This document shows positions 17,880 through 25,896 of a stretch of DNA of 64,000 nt, one piece after another. Every line of letters begins with the position of its first letter. The stretch's first letter is position 1. The stretch covers positions 1,736,001 through 1,800,000 of the forward strand of contig CP013614.1 of the NCBI GenBank assembly GCA_001465115.1, in the 5' to 3' direction. The position numbers and the translations under genes were made by a program. Source of the DNA: Enterococcus silesiacus (lineage in GTDB: Bacteria > Bacillota > Bacilli > Lactobacillales > Enterococcaceae). The notes below the pieces were generated by a model that saw only the letters and a list, made by a program, of their open reading frames with translations, searched no databases and was not told where the DNA came from.

Positions 17880-18367
17880 TGAATACTCCTCCTAAATTTA
17901 AAAGCGGAACAAATCGGTTAATCCTCTAGAAAATTAGGAAATTAGCATTGAAACGCTCTTTGTTTCACTTAACAACGTTCCACTTCGCTTCACCTTGTAC
18001 TTTTCAACATCAGTTCATTTTATTCACTGTGTTTCAAAGCAAAAGCACAGCGAAACGTTAAGTTCCTGAACAATTTAGAAAATCACCTTAAAGACGTTTT
18101 TGGTCTTTCAGATGATTTATCTAATTGTTGAGGGAACTGTTTCGCGAAGCTAGGTAATACAAAAACTGAAAAAGCTTGGTCAACCACGACTGGAAAGTAA
18201 GAAAAAATGACTGTGGCGCTCTTTGCCTCATTCATTTTTTATCTTTTTCCCGAGACCTTCAATCCTTTGAGCTTTAGCTCTTAGGAATTGTTGAGATTGA
18301 AGCGTAGTGGTTAGCTCTTGAAGCTAGATAATGTACATGCAAAATCCAAACCCTACAATAGTGACTA
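17880..18367 (-). repeat. tandem hairpin leaders between ACT and PFL genes
   Basis: On the minus strand three hairpin modules follow each other. TGAGGC-AAAGAGC-GCCACA (18212-18230) has one mismatch. AAAGAC-CAAAAAC-GTCTTT lies at 18090-18108. TGAAAC-AAAGAGC-GTTTCA lies at 17949-17967. Boundary pieces such as TATCTAGCTTC (about 18323-18333) and TACCTAGCTTCGC recur, and the array ends GCTTTTAAATTTAGGAGGA at the PFL ribosome site. No gene is seen in the 488 bases. Confidence 0.75.
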
Positions 18368-18637
18368 TTATAATTTATGCATCACATTAAAAATTTCTTC
18401 ATTTTGAATACTGATTGTCACACCTAATTTTTCACCTAAAGTATTTAGCTCAGAGCGAATCACTTCAAAATCATTCTTGCCTTTAGCAATTTCCAAGACC
18501 ATCATCATGGTAAAATAACTATCCATGATTGTTTGTGACACATCAATAATATTCATATCCAGTTCAGCTAATTTTTGACTAACTCCAGCAATGATTCCTA
18601 CCTTGTCTTTACCAATTACAGTTAATACTGCGCGCAT
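18368..18637 (-). CDS. ACT domain-containing protein (UPF0237)
   Basis: 89 residues, essentially one ACT domain: RAVLTVIGKDKVGIIAGVSQKLAELDMNIIDVSQTIMD. ACT domains bind amino acids or other small ligands. This single-domain type is encoded beside PFL genes and probably gives the pair its ligand response. It starts at ATG with AGGAGG at the end of a hairpin leader like those of the PFL and tcyP genes. Confidence 0.9.
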   Translation of the reverse strand: MRAVLTVIGKDKVGIIAGVSQKLAELDMNIIDVSQTIMDSYFTMMMVLEIAKGKNDFEVIRSELNTLGEKLGVTISIQNEEIFNVMHKL

Positions 18638-18790
18638 ATCATTTCCTCCTAATTTTAAAAGCGGAACAAATCAGTTAATCCTGCAGAAAAATAGGAAAAT
18701 AAGAGCGTGGCGCTCTTTGTCACACTCAAATTCTTTCTAAGAATCCAATCACACAAGCAGGATTAGCTTTTCAATGCTCTATAAGTTTTT
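18638..18790 (-). repeat. hairpin leader upstream of the ACT gene
   Basis: On the minus strand it contains GTGAC-AAAGAGC-GCCAC (18707-18723, one mismatch), TTTTCCTATTTTTCTGCAGG and the shared end GCTTTTAAAATTAGGAGG. It closely resembles the copies before the PFL and tcyP genes. Confidence 0.75.
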
Positions 18791-18880
18791 CCTATTATAT
18801 CATAATTTGTTCATTTATTAACAAAAAAAAAGAACAAAAGACTTTAAAATAGAATCATTGTTCGCTTTTTTATTTATCCA

Positions 18881-18921
18881 CAAAAAAACTTCTGAGATAT
18901 TAATACATCTTCTCAGAAGTT
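18881..18921 (-). terminator. terminator of the zinc-ribbon membrane protein gene
   Basis: AACTTCTGAGA (18887-18897) pairs with TCTCAGAAGTT (18911-18921), with a run of T on the minus strand. Confidence 0.85.
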
Positions 18922-18927
18922 TTCCAC

Positions 18928-19359
18928 TTAAACTATTTTATTGAATTGTTCTTTACAGATTGAGCACGTGACTTTGATCTTACCTTTTCCTTTAGGAGCT
19001 CGTAACTGCTGTTTACAGTTTGGGCACTTAAAAAAAGTATAGATCTTGCGCTCTTTGAGCTTTTCTTTTGAAAGATCAAGCTTCTTTTTTAGTTGCTGCA
19101 CTCTTGAAAGGTAGCGAGTATTTTCATTTGAGCGTGGGTAAATTCTTTTAGAAAAAAAGCGATAATTCAGCCATAATAACAGACTGACTGCTAGCCAAAA
19201 AGCGATAGATGTTGGTAAAAACAAATTGAGCAGTAATAAGATCAAACTTCCTCTCATCAGAGTAGTATTCAATTGATCCATTCGCGCATATCTGCCTACT
19301 AATAATTTTTGCATTTTTGCATTCCAGCGAAGTAGTCGTTCAATCCAAATTTGTCCCAT
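18928..19359 (-). CDS. membrane protein with C-terminal zinc ribbon
   Basis: 143 residues. Two close hydrophobic helices (about 36-68) are followed by a basic helical stretch (about 85-105). A rubredoxin-like zinc ribbon ends the protein: CPNCKQQLRAP...CSICKEQF. The mix of a membrane hairpin and cytosolic ribbon is common among unnamed Firmicutes proteins. It is monocistronic with its own terminator. Function unknown. Confidence 0.7.
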   Translation of the reverse strand: MGQIWIERLLRWNAKMQKLLVGRYARMDQLNTTLMRGSLILLLLNLFLPTSIAFWLAVSLLLWLNYRFFSKRIYPRSNENTRYLSRVQQLKKKLDLSKEKLKERKIYTFFKCPNCKQQLRAPKGKGKIKVTCSICKEQFNKIV

Positions 19360-19429
19360 ATGATCCCTCTTTTCTTTACTATTATCTCAATCAATAGTCT
19401 TTGTTTCAAGAGGTATCATGAAAACTATA

Positions 19430-20317
19430 TCAAAAATAAATCTGATTGATTTTTGTAATTTCTTCTTTGATTTTTTCTTTTAATTCAATTGGACGAACTA
19501 CTTCAACGGCTGAGCCAAAGGATAATAGATACGATGCCAGCCAAGAACCTTCTACTTGCCAAGTTTTTACTTTGGTATAGTCGGTAAAACTTTCTGTTTC
19601 AATTGCTAGCAAATCTTCCTGTATTTGATGAATTTTATCATTTCTAACTTTGAATTCAAGATAGACCTTTGTAAATTCAGGCTGATAATCCTTAATCAAA
19701 TAAACGTCATCAAGATCATTCTCGGAAACAGCCAGTTCAGTCATTCGTTTTAATTTAAAGAGCAGAGTCATCTTTCTAACGCAACAATAGCCTGCTAAAT
19801 ACCACGCATTCTGCTTAAAAATCAGTTTGTTTGGCATCACTTCTCTACTTGTTTTGTTACCCTTGCTATTAATATAGGTAAAAATAACACATTTTTTTTG
19901 ATTTTTGGCTTTGGTGATTAATCCAATCGCATTAGCTTCATCTTCTCGTCCCCAGGTCGAAAAATCAATATCTATCCATTGCTCTACTTGTTTTTTAAAT
20001 AAGGAGGATAGTTTGTTGACTAGCGGAGTCACACTTTTTAAATTGGTCGCTGCTAAATTTTGTAACGCCAAGATAATTTGATCCTGCTCGTCATCATCTA
20101 CAAAAGTGGCCGACAAGTGATGCGTATCCAATAAGCGAATTCCGCCATCTCGCCCGCTTTGAGAGTACACTGGAAAACCCAACGCAGATAGTGTATCGAT
20201 GTCCCGATAAATCGTACGAGTCGAGACTTCCAGTTGTTCAGCTAATAGTGTTGCTTTGGCTTTATTATGCATCGTTAGATAATGCATAATATAAAACAAT
20301 CTGGATAGACTATTCAT
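19430..20317 (-). CDS. YafY/WYL-type transcriptional regulator
   Basis: 295 residues. An HTH_11 domain lies at about 1-60 (ATLLAEQLEVSTRTIYRDIDTLSALG). A WYL domain follows (KLIFKQNAWYLAGYC, about 170-180) and then the WCX extension. Such proteins repress or activate adjacent genes in response to nucleic acid or small ligands. Its start overlaps the DUF3224 gene by 8 bases, so the two form an operon and DUF3224 is the likely target. Confidence 0.88.
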   Translation of the reverse strand: MNSLSRLFYIMHYLTMHNKAKATLLAEQLEVSTRTIYRDIDTLSALGFPVYSQSGRDGGIRLLDTHHLSATFVDDDEQDQIILALQNLAATNLKSVTPLVNKLSSLFKKQVEQWIDIDFSTWGREDEANAIGLITKAKNQKKCVIFTYINSKGNKTSREVMPNKLIFKQNAWYLAGYCCVRKMTLLFKLKRMTELAVSENDLDDVYLIKDYQPEFTKVYLEFKVRNDKIHQIQEDLLAIETESFTDYTKVKTWQVEGSWLASYLLSFGSAVEVVRPIELKEKIKEEITKINQIYF

Positions 20318-20711
20318 CGTCCTTAAAATCCAGGATCAACTTACTATTTTCGCCAACAAAATCATATTGATAAGAGCCAGTCAATCCATGTAACTCTCCA
20401 CTACTTTTAATAAGCATACCGGGTGAATCCAGTGATCCTTTGTCAAAAATTCCTTTTTCAGCGGCTGTAAAGGTTCCTGTTTTTCCTTTATATTGGCCTT
20501 CAAAGTGAAGAAATCCTGATATTCTCGCAGTCGCAAGGTGCCCATCTTCTTTATTGCTTTCTAGATAATAAAGAAGATATTCGACCCAAGCTTTTCCTTG
20601 TAGATCCCCGTCAAGTTCATATTCTGCTTGAACTCGGTTTACTGGGAATTCGAGTTCTAATGCATTAGCTGGTTGTTCTTCCCATTTTGTTACGTTGAAA
20701 GTCGTACTCAT
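20310..20711 (-). CDS. DUF3224 domain-containing protein
   Basis: 133 residues. The second ATG (20711) is preferred because GGAGGG lies 6 bases before it; the first ATG (20717) touches that site. The product is a small beta-rich soluble protein with GHLATARISGFLHFEGQYKGKTGTF and GELHGLTGSY motifs typical of DUF3224, which resembles allene-oxide-cyclase-like barrels. Function unknown. It is co-transcribed with the WYL regulator. Confidence 0.82.
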   Translation of the reverse strand: MSTTFNVTKWEEQPANALELEFPVNRVQAEYELDGDLQGKAWVEYLLYYLESNKEDGHLATARISGFLHFEGQYKGKTGTFTAAEKGIFDKGSLDSPGMLIKSSGELHGLTGSYQYDFVGENSKLILDFKDDE

Positions 20712-20793
20712 ACTCATCCCTCCTTATGAATAAAAGGATAGCAAACATACGTTCTTTTTTCAAGCGAACAACTTAATTTTTTTTCGTTTTGTT

Positions 20794-21327
20794 TTATTCA
20801 TTAACTAAGAATTCTCTGATTTTTTTACTGAAGACAGTAACATTTTCTGACTTAGACGCGGCAGTCGTAACATCTAGATGTCCAGGATCTTTAGACCATG
20901 TACTTGAATCGGCGGTTAAATAAATACTGAGTTTTTTCTCATTTTTGTGTTTATTAATATAATCTAGCGCAACTTTTGGAGGATCACTTGATTGAACGGT
21001 TGATAGAATAATTACTTTATCCCACTCTTCGATCCTATTTTCTCCAATTTCTTCCACAGGTTCAACTTTTATATAAATATTCTCGTCTGCAAGATTTTTG
21101 GCAAGTTCATCAATTACTTCATTTTTGAATGCCCGGTCTTGTGTATAAATAACTGCACGATGTGCATTTGACTTTTCATTTAACTCTTCGTTGATTTCAT
21201 AGCTCGTGACCACACCTTGTGCCCTTGCTAAGCGATAGTAGCCTAAAAATCCGGCGCCTCCTAGTGCGATCAAAATGATTCCGATCAATCCATATCTAAA
21301 TAGTTTGTTGTTCCACAATTTTTTCAT
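20794..21327 (-). CDS. membrane-anchored flavodoxin-like protein
   Basis: 177 residues. One N-terminal membrane helix (about 11-32) is followed by an extracytoplasmic domain. Its AVIYTQDRAFKNEVIDELAKNL, VIILSTVQSSDPP and LSIYLTADSSTW strands follow the alternating pattern of flavodoxin-like folds. It is the last gene of a GntR/ABC operon, 30 bases after the MacB-like gene. It may be a partner of the exporter. A flavin site cannot be confirmed by eye. Confidence 0.6.
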   Translation of the reverse strand: MKKLWNNKLFRYGLIGIILIALGGAGFLGYYRLARAQGVVTSYEINEELNEKSNAHRAVIYTQDRAFKNEVIDELAKNLADENIYIKVEPVEEIGENRIEEWDKVIILSTVQSSDPPKVALDYINKHKNEKKLSIYLTADSSTWSKDPGHLDVTTAASKSENVTVFSKKIREFLVNE

Positions 21328-21357
21328 TTGTATTTCCTACTTTCGTTTTTCAATTTT

Positions 21358-23367
21358 TTATTCGTAGCGTAAAGCGGTTATTGGGTCTAATTTAGCGGCT
21401 TTTGCTGCTGGGTATAAAGCGAAAACCACACCTAAGACACCTGTTATACCTAAAGTAGCTAAAGCATTAAGCGGCGCTATCTGAATCACCTGATTAAAGC
21501 CAATACTCGATTCAATCAATGGATTAGCTAACAGTTGGATTAGATAGGCAAACGCTACTGAAATGACATTCGATAAAAACATGATATAAATAGCTTCCAT
21601 TCTGAACAGACGCTTGATATACCCTTTTTTGTATCCGATCGAGCGCAATACACCAATCTCTTTGGTTCGTTCTACAACTCCGATATACAGAACAACTGCG
21701 ATCATTACCCCTGCAACGATCAAAGAAAGTCCAGCGATGAATGCTAACAAGTACACAATAATATCAGTAAATTGCTTAAATGTGTCCAAGAAGGAAGACG
21801 CATTTGTGATCGCATAATTTTCGTATTCTGGGTCTTCTTTGTATTTTTCAATAAACGTTTCAGCAGCTTCTGGATTTTCCGCAAATGCATCGATTGTATA
21901 GATTGGCTTATCGATACCCATGCTTTTCACCATGTCAGTAAATGTTTTCGGTGATGCCATAAAGCCTTGGACAAAACCTTCTTCTTCTGGTGAGGTAATT
22001 CCTTGAATCACTGTTTCTATCTCAATTGTCGTGTTATCAACGCTCTGATCACGACCTTGATAAACTAACGTAATTGGTTTTGAGATTAACTTTTCGACAC
22101 TTTCTTTTGTCAACTCTGAGTTTTTCAAGCCTAGTATTTCTCTAGCTACAGAAGCTGGCAGGACAACCCCTGATTCTTCTGGGGTTACAAAAGTTCCAGC
22201 TAGTAAATAACCATCAGCTACGGTGTTCGTTTTATAACGTTCCTTGTTTAGATTGGCCTCATCCATTTGCGATGGTGCTAACTCTTCAATCAATTTGTCA
22301 TCATATTTAAATCGAATACCAGCGATATTCGCTCTTTCATAAACTTCTGTGATTCCTTCGTCAGCATAAAGCTCCTTTAATTTTTTAATTTCTTCTTCTT
22401 TTAGCAGTTCAGAGGCCCTTGGTGGTCCACCACGTTCTGGATCTTGATAATAAGAGGTAATTTGATTTGGAGAATATGCTGTTTGGAAAAAGTCACCAAG
22501 TACTTCCGTAATCCCGTTTCCGATACCTAAAGCCAATAAAATCGCAGTGATCCCAATAGATGTACCGAAAGCAACTAACAGATTTCTTAAAATCCGACTA
22601 AAAAAGTTTTTACTAACTAGTTGCAAGGTAGCACCAATCGAAAGAGACACGCGTGATGCAACTTTTTTCTGTGTTTGATTTTTTTTGAAATCAGGTGCCT
22701 TAATTCGGTCATCACTTAATATCCGGCCGTCTCTTACTCTTAAGATCTTCGTTGCATAACGCATCAAACTTTCATCATGAGTAACTGTAATCACTAATGT
22801 GCCTTCATTACTCAGTTGCTTCAATAGATCAATGATCGCTGCTGCCGTGACTGAATCCAACGCTCCAGTTGGCTCATCAGCTATGATCACTTTTGGATCA
22901 TTTGCAAGCGCTCTAGCAATCGCTACGCGTTGTTTTTGTCCGCCAGAAAGCTGACTAGGATACTTATTAGCGTGATCAGCTAAACCGACTTTGCTCAAAA
23001 GCTGGACCGCACGATCTGTCCGCTCAGATGGACTTAACATTTTATCTAAATAAAGAGCGCTTTTGACATTTTCAAGTACAGATAGATGGGAAACTAAATT
23101 GAAGCTTTGAAACACAAAACCAATTTCATTTTTGTGAAAATCGTCCATGTTCTCTGATTTTAAGTTTTGTCCTTCGTAAAAAATATCGCCACCATAATCC
23201 GTATCCAACCCACTGATGATATTTAGCAAGGTTGTCTTACCACTACCGCTAGCACCTAAAATCAAGGCAAAATCACCAGCTTCAAAGGTTGTCGTTATTT
23301 CATGTAAAACAGGCTCTTTTTTATTATCGATCGTAAAGCTTTTCGACACTTTTTTTAATTGATACAT
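21358..23367 (-). CDS. MacB-like ABC transporter, ATPase-permease fusion
   Basis: 669 residues. The N-terminal ABC domain has GASGSGKTT (about 38), LSGGQKQRVAIARAL (about 140) and VIIADEPTGALDS (about 160). A first membrane helix (about 262-285) follows, then a large outer domain (about 290-535) and three FtsX-type helices (about 540-655). This layout is that of MacB-type mechanotransmission transporters for peptides or lipids. In Firmicutes they often export or resist antimicrobial peptides. It follows a small ABC pair controlled by a GntR regulator. Its substrate is unknown. Confidence 0.9.
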   Translation of the reverse strand: MYQLKKVSKSFTIDNKKEPVLHEITTTFEAGDFALILGASGSGKTTLLNIISGLDTDYGGDIFYEGQNLKSENMDDFHKNEIGFVFQSFNLVSHLSVLENVKSALYLDKMLSPSERTDRAVQLLSKVGLADHANKYPSQLSGGQKQRVAIARALANDPKVIIADEPTGALDSVTAAAIIDLLKQLSNEGTLVITVTHDESLMRYATKILRVRDGRILSDDRIKAPDFKKNQTQKKVASRVSLSIGATLQLVSKNFFSRILRNLLVAFGTSIGITAILLALGIGNGITEVLGDFFQTAYSPNQITSYYQDPERGGPPRASELLKEEEIKKLKELYADEGITEVYERANIAGIRFKYDDKLIEELAPSQMDEANLNKERYKTNTVADGYLLAGTFVTPEESGVVLPASVAREILGLKNSELTKESVEKLISKPITLVYQGRDQSVDNTTIEIETVIQGITSPEEEGFVQGFMASPKTFTDMVKSMGIDKPIYTIDAFAENPEAAETFIEKYKEDPEYENYAITNASSFLDTFKQFTDIIVYLLAFIAGLSLIVAGVMIAVVLYIGVVERTKEIGVLRSIGYKKGYIKRLFRMEAIYIMFLSNVISVAFAYLIQLLANPLIESSIGFNQVIQIAPLNALATLGITGVLGVVFALYPAAKAAKLDPITALRYE

Positions 23368-23378
23368 TTTTTATCCTC

Positions 23379-24044
23379 CTATCTAGAATCTTTGGATTGA
23401 TTTTTTTCCAGCCACAAATAAGTGAATAAAATCGCAGCAGATAAGCAAGTATTTAAAAGAAACGTGCTTGGGTAAAACATACCATTATTTGCCGTTAATT
23501 CGATATTCAAACCTTGAGGAAAATAATAGCGTGCAACATCATTCAGTAAAACGACAAGGATCCAGCCAATCGCTATTACAAAGGTTTTAGAGTAATTTGG
23601 CAGCCACAATTTGGCAATTACACCTCTAAATAAAATCAGGTAGCTGATCATACCAGCAAGATAAACGGCTAATTCTAACGCTAAAAGCAATAACTGGAAC
23701 ACACCTAAAGTGATGGTAGCAAAGTTGAATACTAGATTGATCACAACGATCAAGATCACTTGAAGATAAGAAAGTAAATATTTTGCAGCAATTTTTTCAA
23801 ATGTAGATTGCGTGACGGTACTGGCCAAGGTTTGATGGTTTGACTGGATATCCAGTTGATTAATCCGCCAAGACAGAACAACTGCCGCGACAAAAGAGAG
23901 TAGAATCGGCAAACGTTCCCATTGGGATTCAGGCATGATCACTTGAAAAACGTATTTAGCAAAATAGCTAGTTAAAATCAAAAGTAAACTACTTAAAAAG
24001 AACTTCTTACTTTTTTCATGATAAAAATTAAATAAACGTATCAT
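23379..24044 (-). CDS. ABC transporter membrane protein
   Basis: 221 residues with five to six hydrophobic helices. The start at 24044 is set by GAGGAGG at 6 bases; upstream in-frame codons overlap the previous gene. It overlaps the ATPase gene by 17 bases, so the two are translationally coupled partners. It resembles YtrC/YtrD-like small permeases in length and context, but the sequence family is not named with certainty. Confidence 0.7.
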   Translation of the reverse strand: MIRLFNFYHEKSKKFFLSSLLLILTSYFAKYVFQVIMPESQWERLPILLSFVAAVVLSWRINQLDIQSNHQTLASTVTQSTFEKIAAKYLLSYLQVILIVVINLVFNFATITLGVFQLLLLALELAVYLAGMISYLILFRGVIAKLWLPNYSKTFVIAIGWILVVLLNDVARYYFPQGLNIELTANNGMFYPSTFLLNTCLSAAILFTYLWLEKNQSKDSR

Positions 24045-24732
24045 TGGCTTCCTCCTCATAGATTTCCTTCAGGGACATATTTTTTTGTTCTCGTAAGTCT
24101 TCCAGATTAATTACCTCGCAATATCTGAATGGATTCATAAATAAAACATCTGTAAATAAGGTATCCATTTCTTCAATAAAATTCGTAGAAACTAAAATGA
24201 TTTTTTCTTCACCACTGGCTCTTCTCAGCATCTTTTTTACTTGGATACGAGAAGAATAGTCTAAGTAAGCAAATGGTTCATCTAACAACAAAATACTTGT
24301 CTCTTTAGCATATTCACAAGCTATTTTCACTTTGACTTTGGTCCCTTCTGAAAGTTCCAGCCATTTTTGCTTTGGCGAAATATTCCATATTTCTAATTGT
24401 TCGACTGCTTTTTCCAAGCGAAATTCTGGAAATAAAATAGTGTACTCCATTAGAATTTGTTGAACTGTTTCTGTTTGTTCAAAATAGTTTGTTGTTGAAA
24501 CATATGCGATACTTGATTTGAAGAGCTCACTATTTTGCGGTTGATCATTATATAGAATCGATCCTGTACTCACCTGTCGTTGTCCTGAGATACAGTCTAA
24601 CAGTGTTGTTTTTCCTGTTCCGTTTTTCCCTAGAACACCGAGGATTTGGCCTTCATTCAGGTTAAAAGACAGCTCTTGAAAAATACTTTTTTGATATTGT
24701 TTGCCAATATTATTTACCTTTAGTTTATTCAT
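24028..24732 (-). CDS. ABC transporter ATP-binding protein
   Basis: 234 residues. Walker A LGKNGTGKTT lies near residue 38. The signature is weak (LELSEGTKVKVKIACEY). Walker B ILLLDEPFAYLDYSS follows. ATG 24732 has GAGGAG 6 bases upstream; a GTG two codons before is possible. It pairs with the permease encoded next and follows the GntR gene, as in ytr operons that respond to cell-wall antibiotics. Confidence 0.88.
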   Translation of the reverse strand: MNKLKVNNIGKQYQKSIFQELSFNLNEGQILGVLGKNGTGKTTLLDCISGQRQVSTGSILYNDQPQNSELFKSSIAYVSTTNYFEQTETVQQILMEYTILFPEFRLEKAVEQLEIWNISPKQKWLELSEGTKVKVKIACEYAKETSILLLDEPFAYLDYSSRIQVKKMLRRASGEEKIILVSTNFIEEMDTLFTDVLFMNPFRYCEVINLEDLREQKNMSLKEIYEEEANDTFI

Positions 24733-25096
24733 CTGCACTCCTCACAATCCGTTCAATGATATGCTCCCTTTCATTCTGAGTTAACTCTAGCTTTCTTAAT
24801 TGAGTGATAAAGGCTTCCAAATGAGCTTCAATCAATCGAAAACGTAAATCTGTAATTTTATCGGCTTTATCTGTCACGAACTTACCAATCCCTCTCTGAC
24901 TGATCAAAATTTCTTGTTGTTCTAAAATACTATAGGCTCGTTGAATCGTTGTCGGGTTCACTTCTAAGTCCTCCGCTAATTGTCTAACTGATGGTACTTT
25001 TTCGTTTTGCTGCCAATGATCACTGGCTATCCAATGTTCAACTTGCTCGATGATTTGTTGATAAATGGGTCTGTTCCCGTCATAATTCACATGCAT
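24725..25096 (-). CDS. GntR-family regulator, YtrA type
   Basis: 123 residues. The winged-helix domain (about 10-75) has KVPSVRQLAEDLEVNPTTIQRAYSILEQQEIL, followed by a short helical dimer tail. This is the YtrA subgroup, which represses ABC operons in cis. The first ATG abuts GGGAGG, so a GTG two codons later may be the real start. It overlaps the ATPase gene. A GTATAC-centred site in the leader (about 25112-25119) could be its operator. Confidence 0.87.
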   Translation of the reverse strand: MHVNYDGNRPIYQQIIEQVEHWIASDHWQQNEKVPSVRQLAEDLEVNPTTIQRAYSILEQQEILISQRGIGKFVTDKADKITDLRFRLIEAHLEAFITQLRKLELTQNEREHIIERIVRSADE

Positions 25097-25111
25097 CCTC
25101 CCTTTTCTAGT

Positions 25112-25306
25112 TGTATACTGTACTGCTTAAGTGAACATATTGGCTATCTAACACATGACGAGCATTTCGAACTGCCCTCTTTTATTACGCAAGAAATTTT
25201 ATCAAAATTCTGCCGTACCTCACAATCTAGGGTCTCAGTTTCTTTAAGTGAACTGGAAAAAACTGGCTGGCTTTTGAAAAAGAAAGTGCCAATCACAATA
25301 AAATAA
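25112..25306 (+). pseudogene. C-terminal relic of a Crp/Fnr-type regulator
   Basis: About 63 residues are readable to the stop at 25306. ITQEILSKFCRTSQSRVSVSLSELEKTGWL matches the helix-turn-helix that ends Crp/Fnr proteins. The sensor domain and start are missing, because the GntR operon begins where the rest should be. It has no own ribosome site. It looks like a gene truncated when the neighbouring operon arrived. Confidence 0.6.
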
Positions 25307-25348
25307 ACACCAAAAATCAATATAACACTGATTTTTGGTGTTTATTTT
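25300..25348. terminator. bidirectional terminator, 20-bp stem
   Basis: Arms at 25300-25319 and 25329-25348 are perfectly complementary (core ACACCAAAAATCA/TGATTTTTGGTGT). It overlaps the stop codons of the Crp relic and the CstR gene. Confidence 0.85.
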
Positions 25349-25601
25349 ATCTTGTTTTTACAATCATTTCTAACGCTTTTGCCATGTCTTCACTAGCTAG
25401 ATCGATATTGTCAGCTTCCAGACACTGTTTTAGATTTTCCGTTACGACAAGTCCGATAACTTTATCAATACTTGAGCGAACTGCCATCAATTGCGTGACT
25501 ACTTCTCGACAATCTTTTCCTTCATCCATCATTTTCAAAATTCCGCGAATTTGTCCTTCAGAACGCTTCAGGCGATTCGCTAATTTAGGATCACAAGCCA
25601 T
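25347..25601 (-). CDS. cstR: CstR-type persulfide-sensing repressor
   Basis: 84 residues from the ATG at 25601 (GGAG AGGAG upstream). The fold is the four-helix DUF156/CsoR family (LANRLKRSEGQIRGILKMM). Cysteines fall at positions 31 and 60, the pair CstR uses to form di- or trisulfide bridges. The histidine needed by copper-sensing CsoR is absent. It ends an operon of three rhodanese-bearing proteins, which fits control of sulfide detoxification. It overlaps the rhodanese gene by 11 bases. Confidence 0.88.
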   Translation of the reverse strand: MACDPKLANRLKRSEGQIRGILKMMDEGKDCREVVTQLMAVRSSIDKVIGLVVTENLKQCLEADNIDLASEDMAKALEMIVKTR

Positions 25602-25896
25602 CCACAACTGCTCCTCTCCAGGCAGACATACCACCCATTACATTCGTTACATCATACCCTACTGAAGCAAGATATTCACTAGCCATTTGTGAACGTCCAC
25701 CAGCTTGACAGATAATATAGTAGGATTGAGCTTTATCCAACGATTCAGCGGTTTCTTGCAATGTGCTTAGTGGTAAGCTTTTTGCCCCTTTGATATGCCC
25801 TGAAGCATACTCATCTTCTTCACGTACATCTATTATTGCTAATTCATTTCTTTTTTCTAGTTGTTCAAACTCATCGATCATGATTGATTTATACAT
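25591..25896 (-). CDS. single-domain rhodanese
   Basis: 101 residues forming one rhodanese domain (IIDVREEDEYASGHI, IICQAGGRSQMAS). The active-site cysteine sits in ICQAGGRS, which would carry persulfide. It lies between the CoA-disulfide reductase and CstR genes with a 1-base overlap upstream. Likely a sulfur-transfer partner in persulfide removal. Confidence 0.9.
   Translation of the reverse strand: MYKSIMIDEFEQLEKRNELAIIDVREEDEYASGHIKGAKSLPLSTLQETAESLDKAQSYYIICQAGGRSQMASEYLASVGYDVTNVMGGMSAWRGAVVDGL

Noticed and set aside
17880..18367. T-box or glycine-type riboswitch for the PFL gene
   Set aside because: No T-box sequence (GGGTGGNACC) or glycine-aptamer motif is seen, and the same units precede unrelated genes.
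25007..25111. Longer plus-strand gene including the Crp relic
   Set aside because: The upstream half is the complement of the GntR gene; only the end resembles a regulator.
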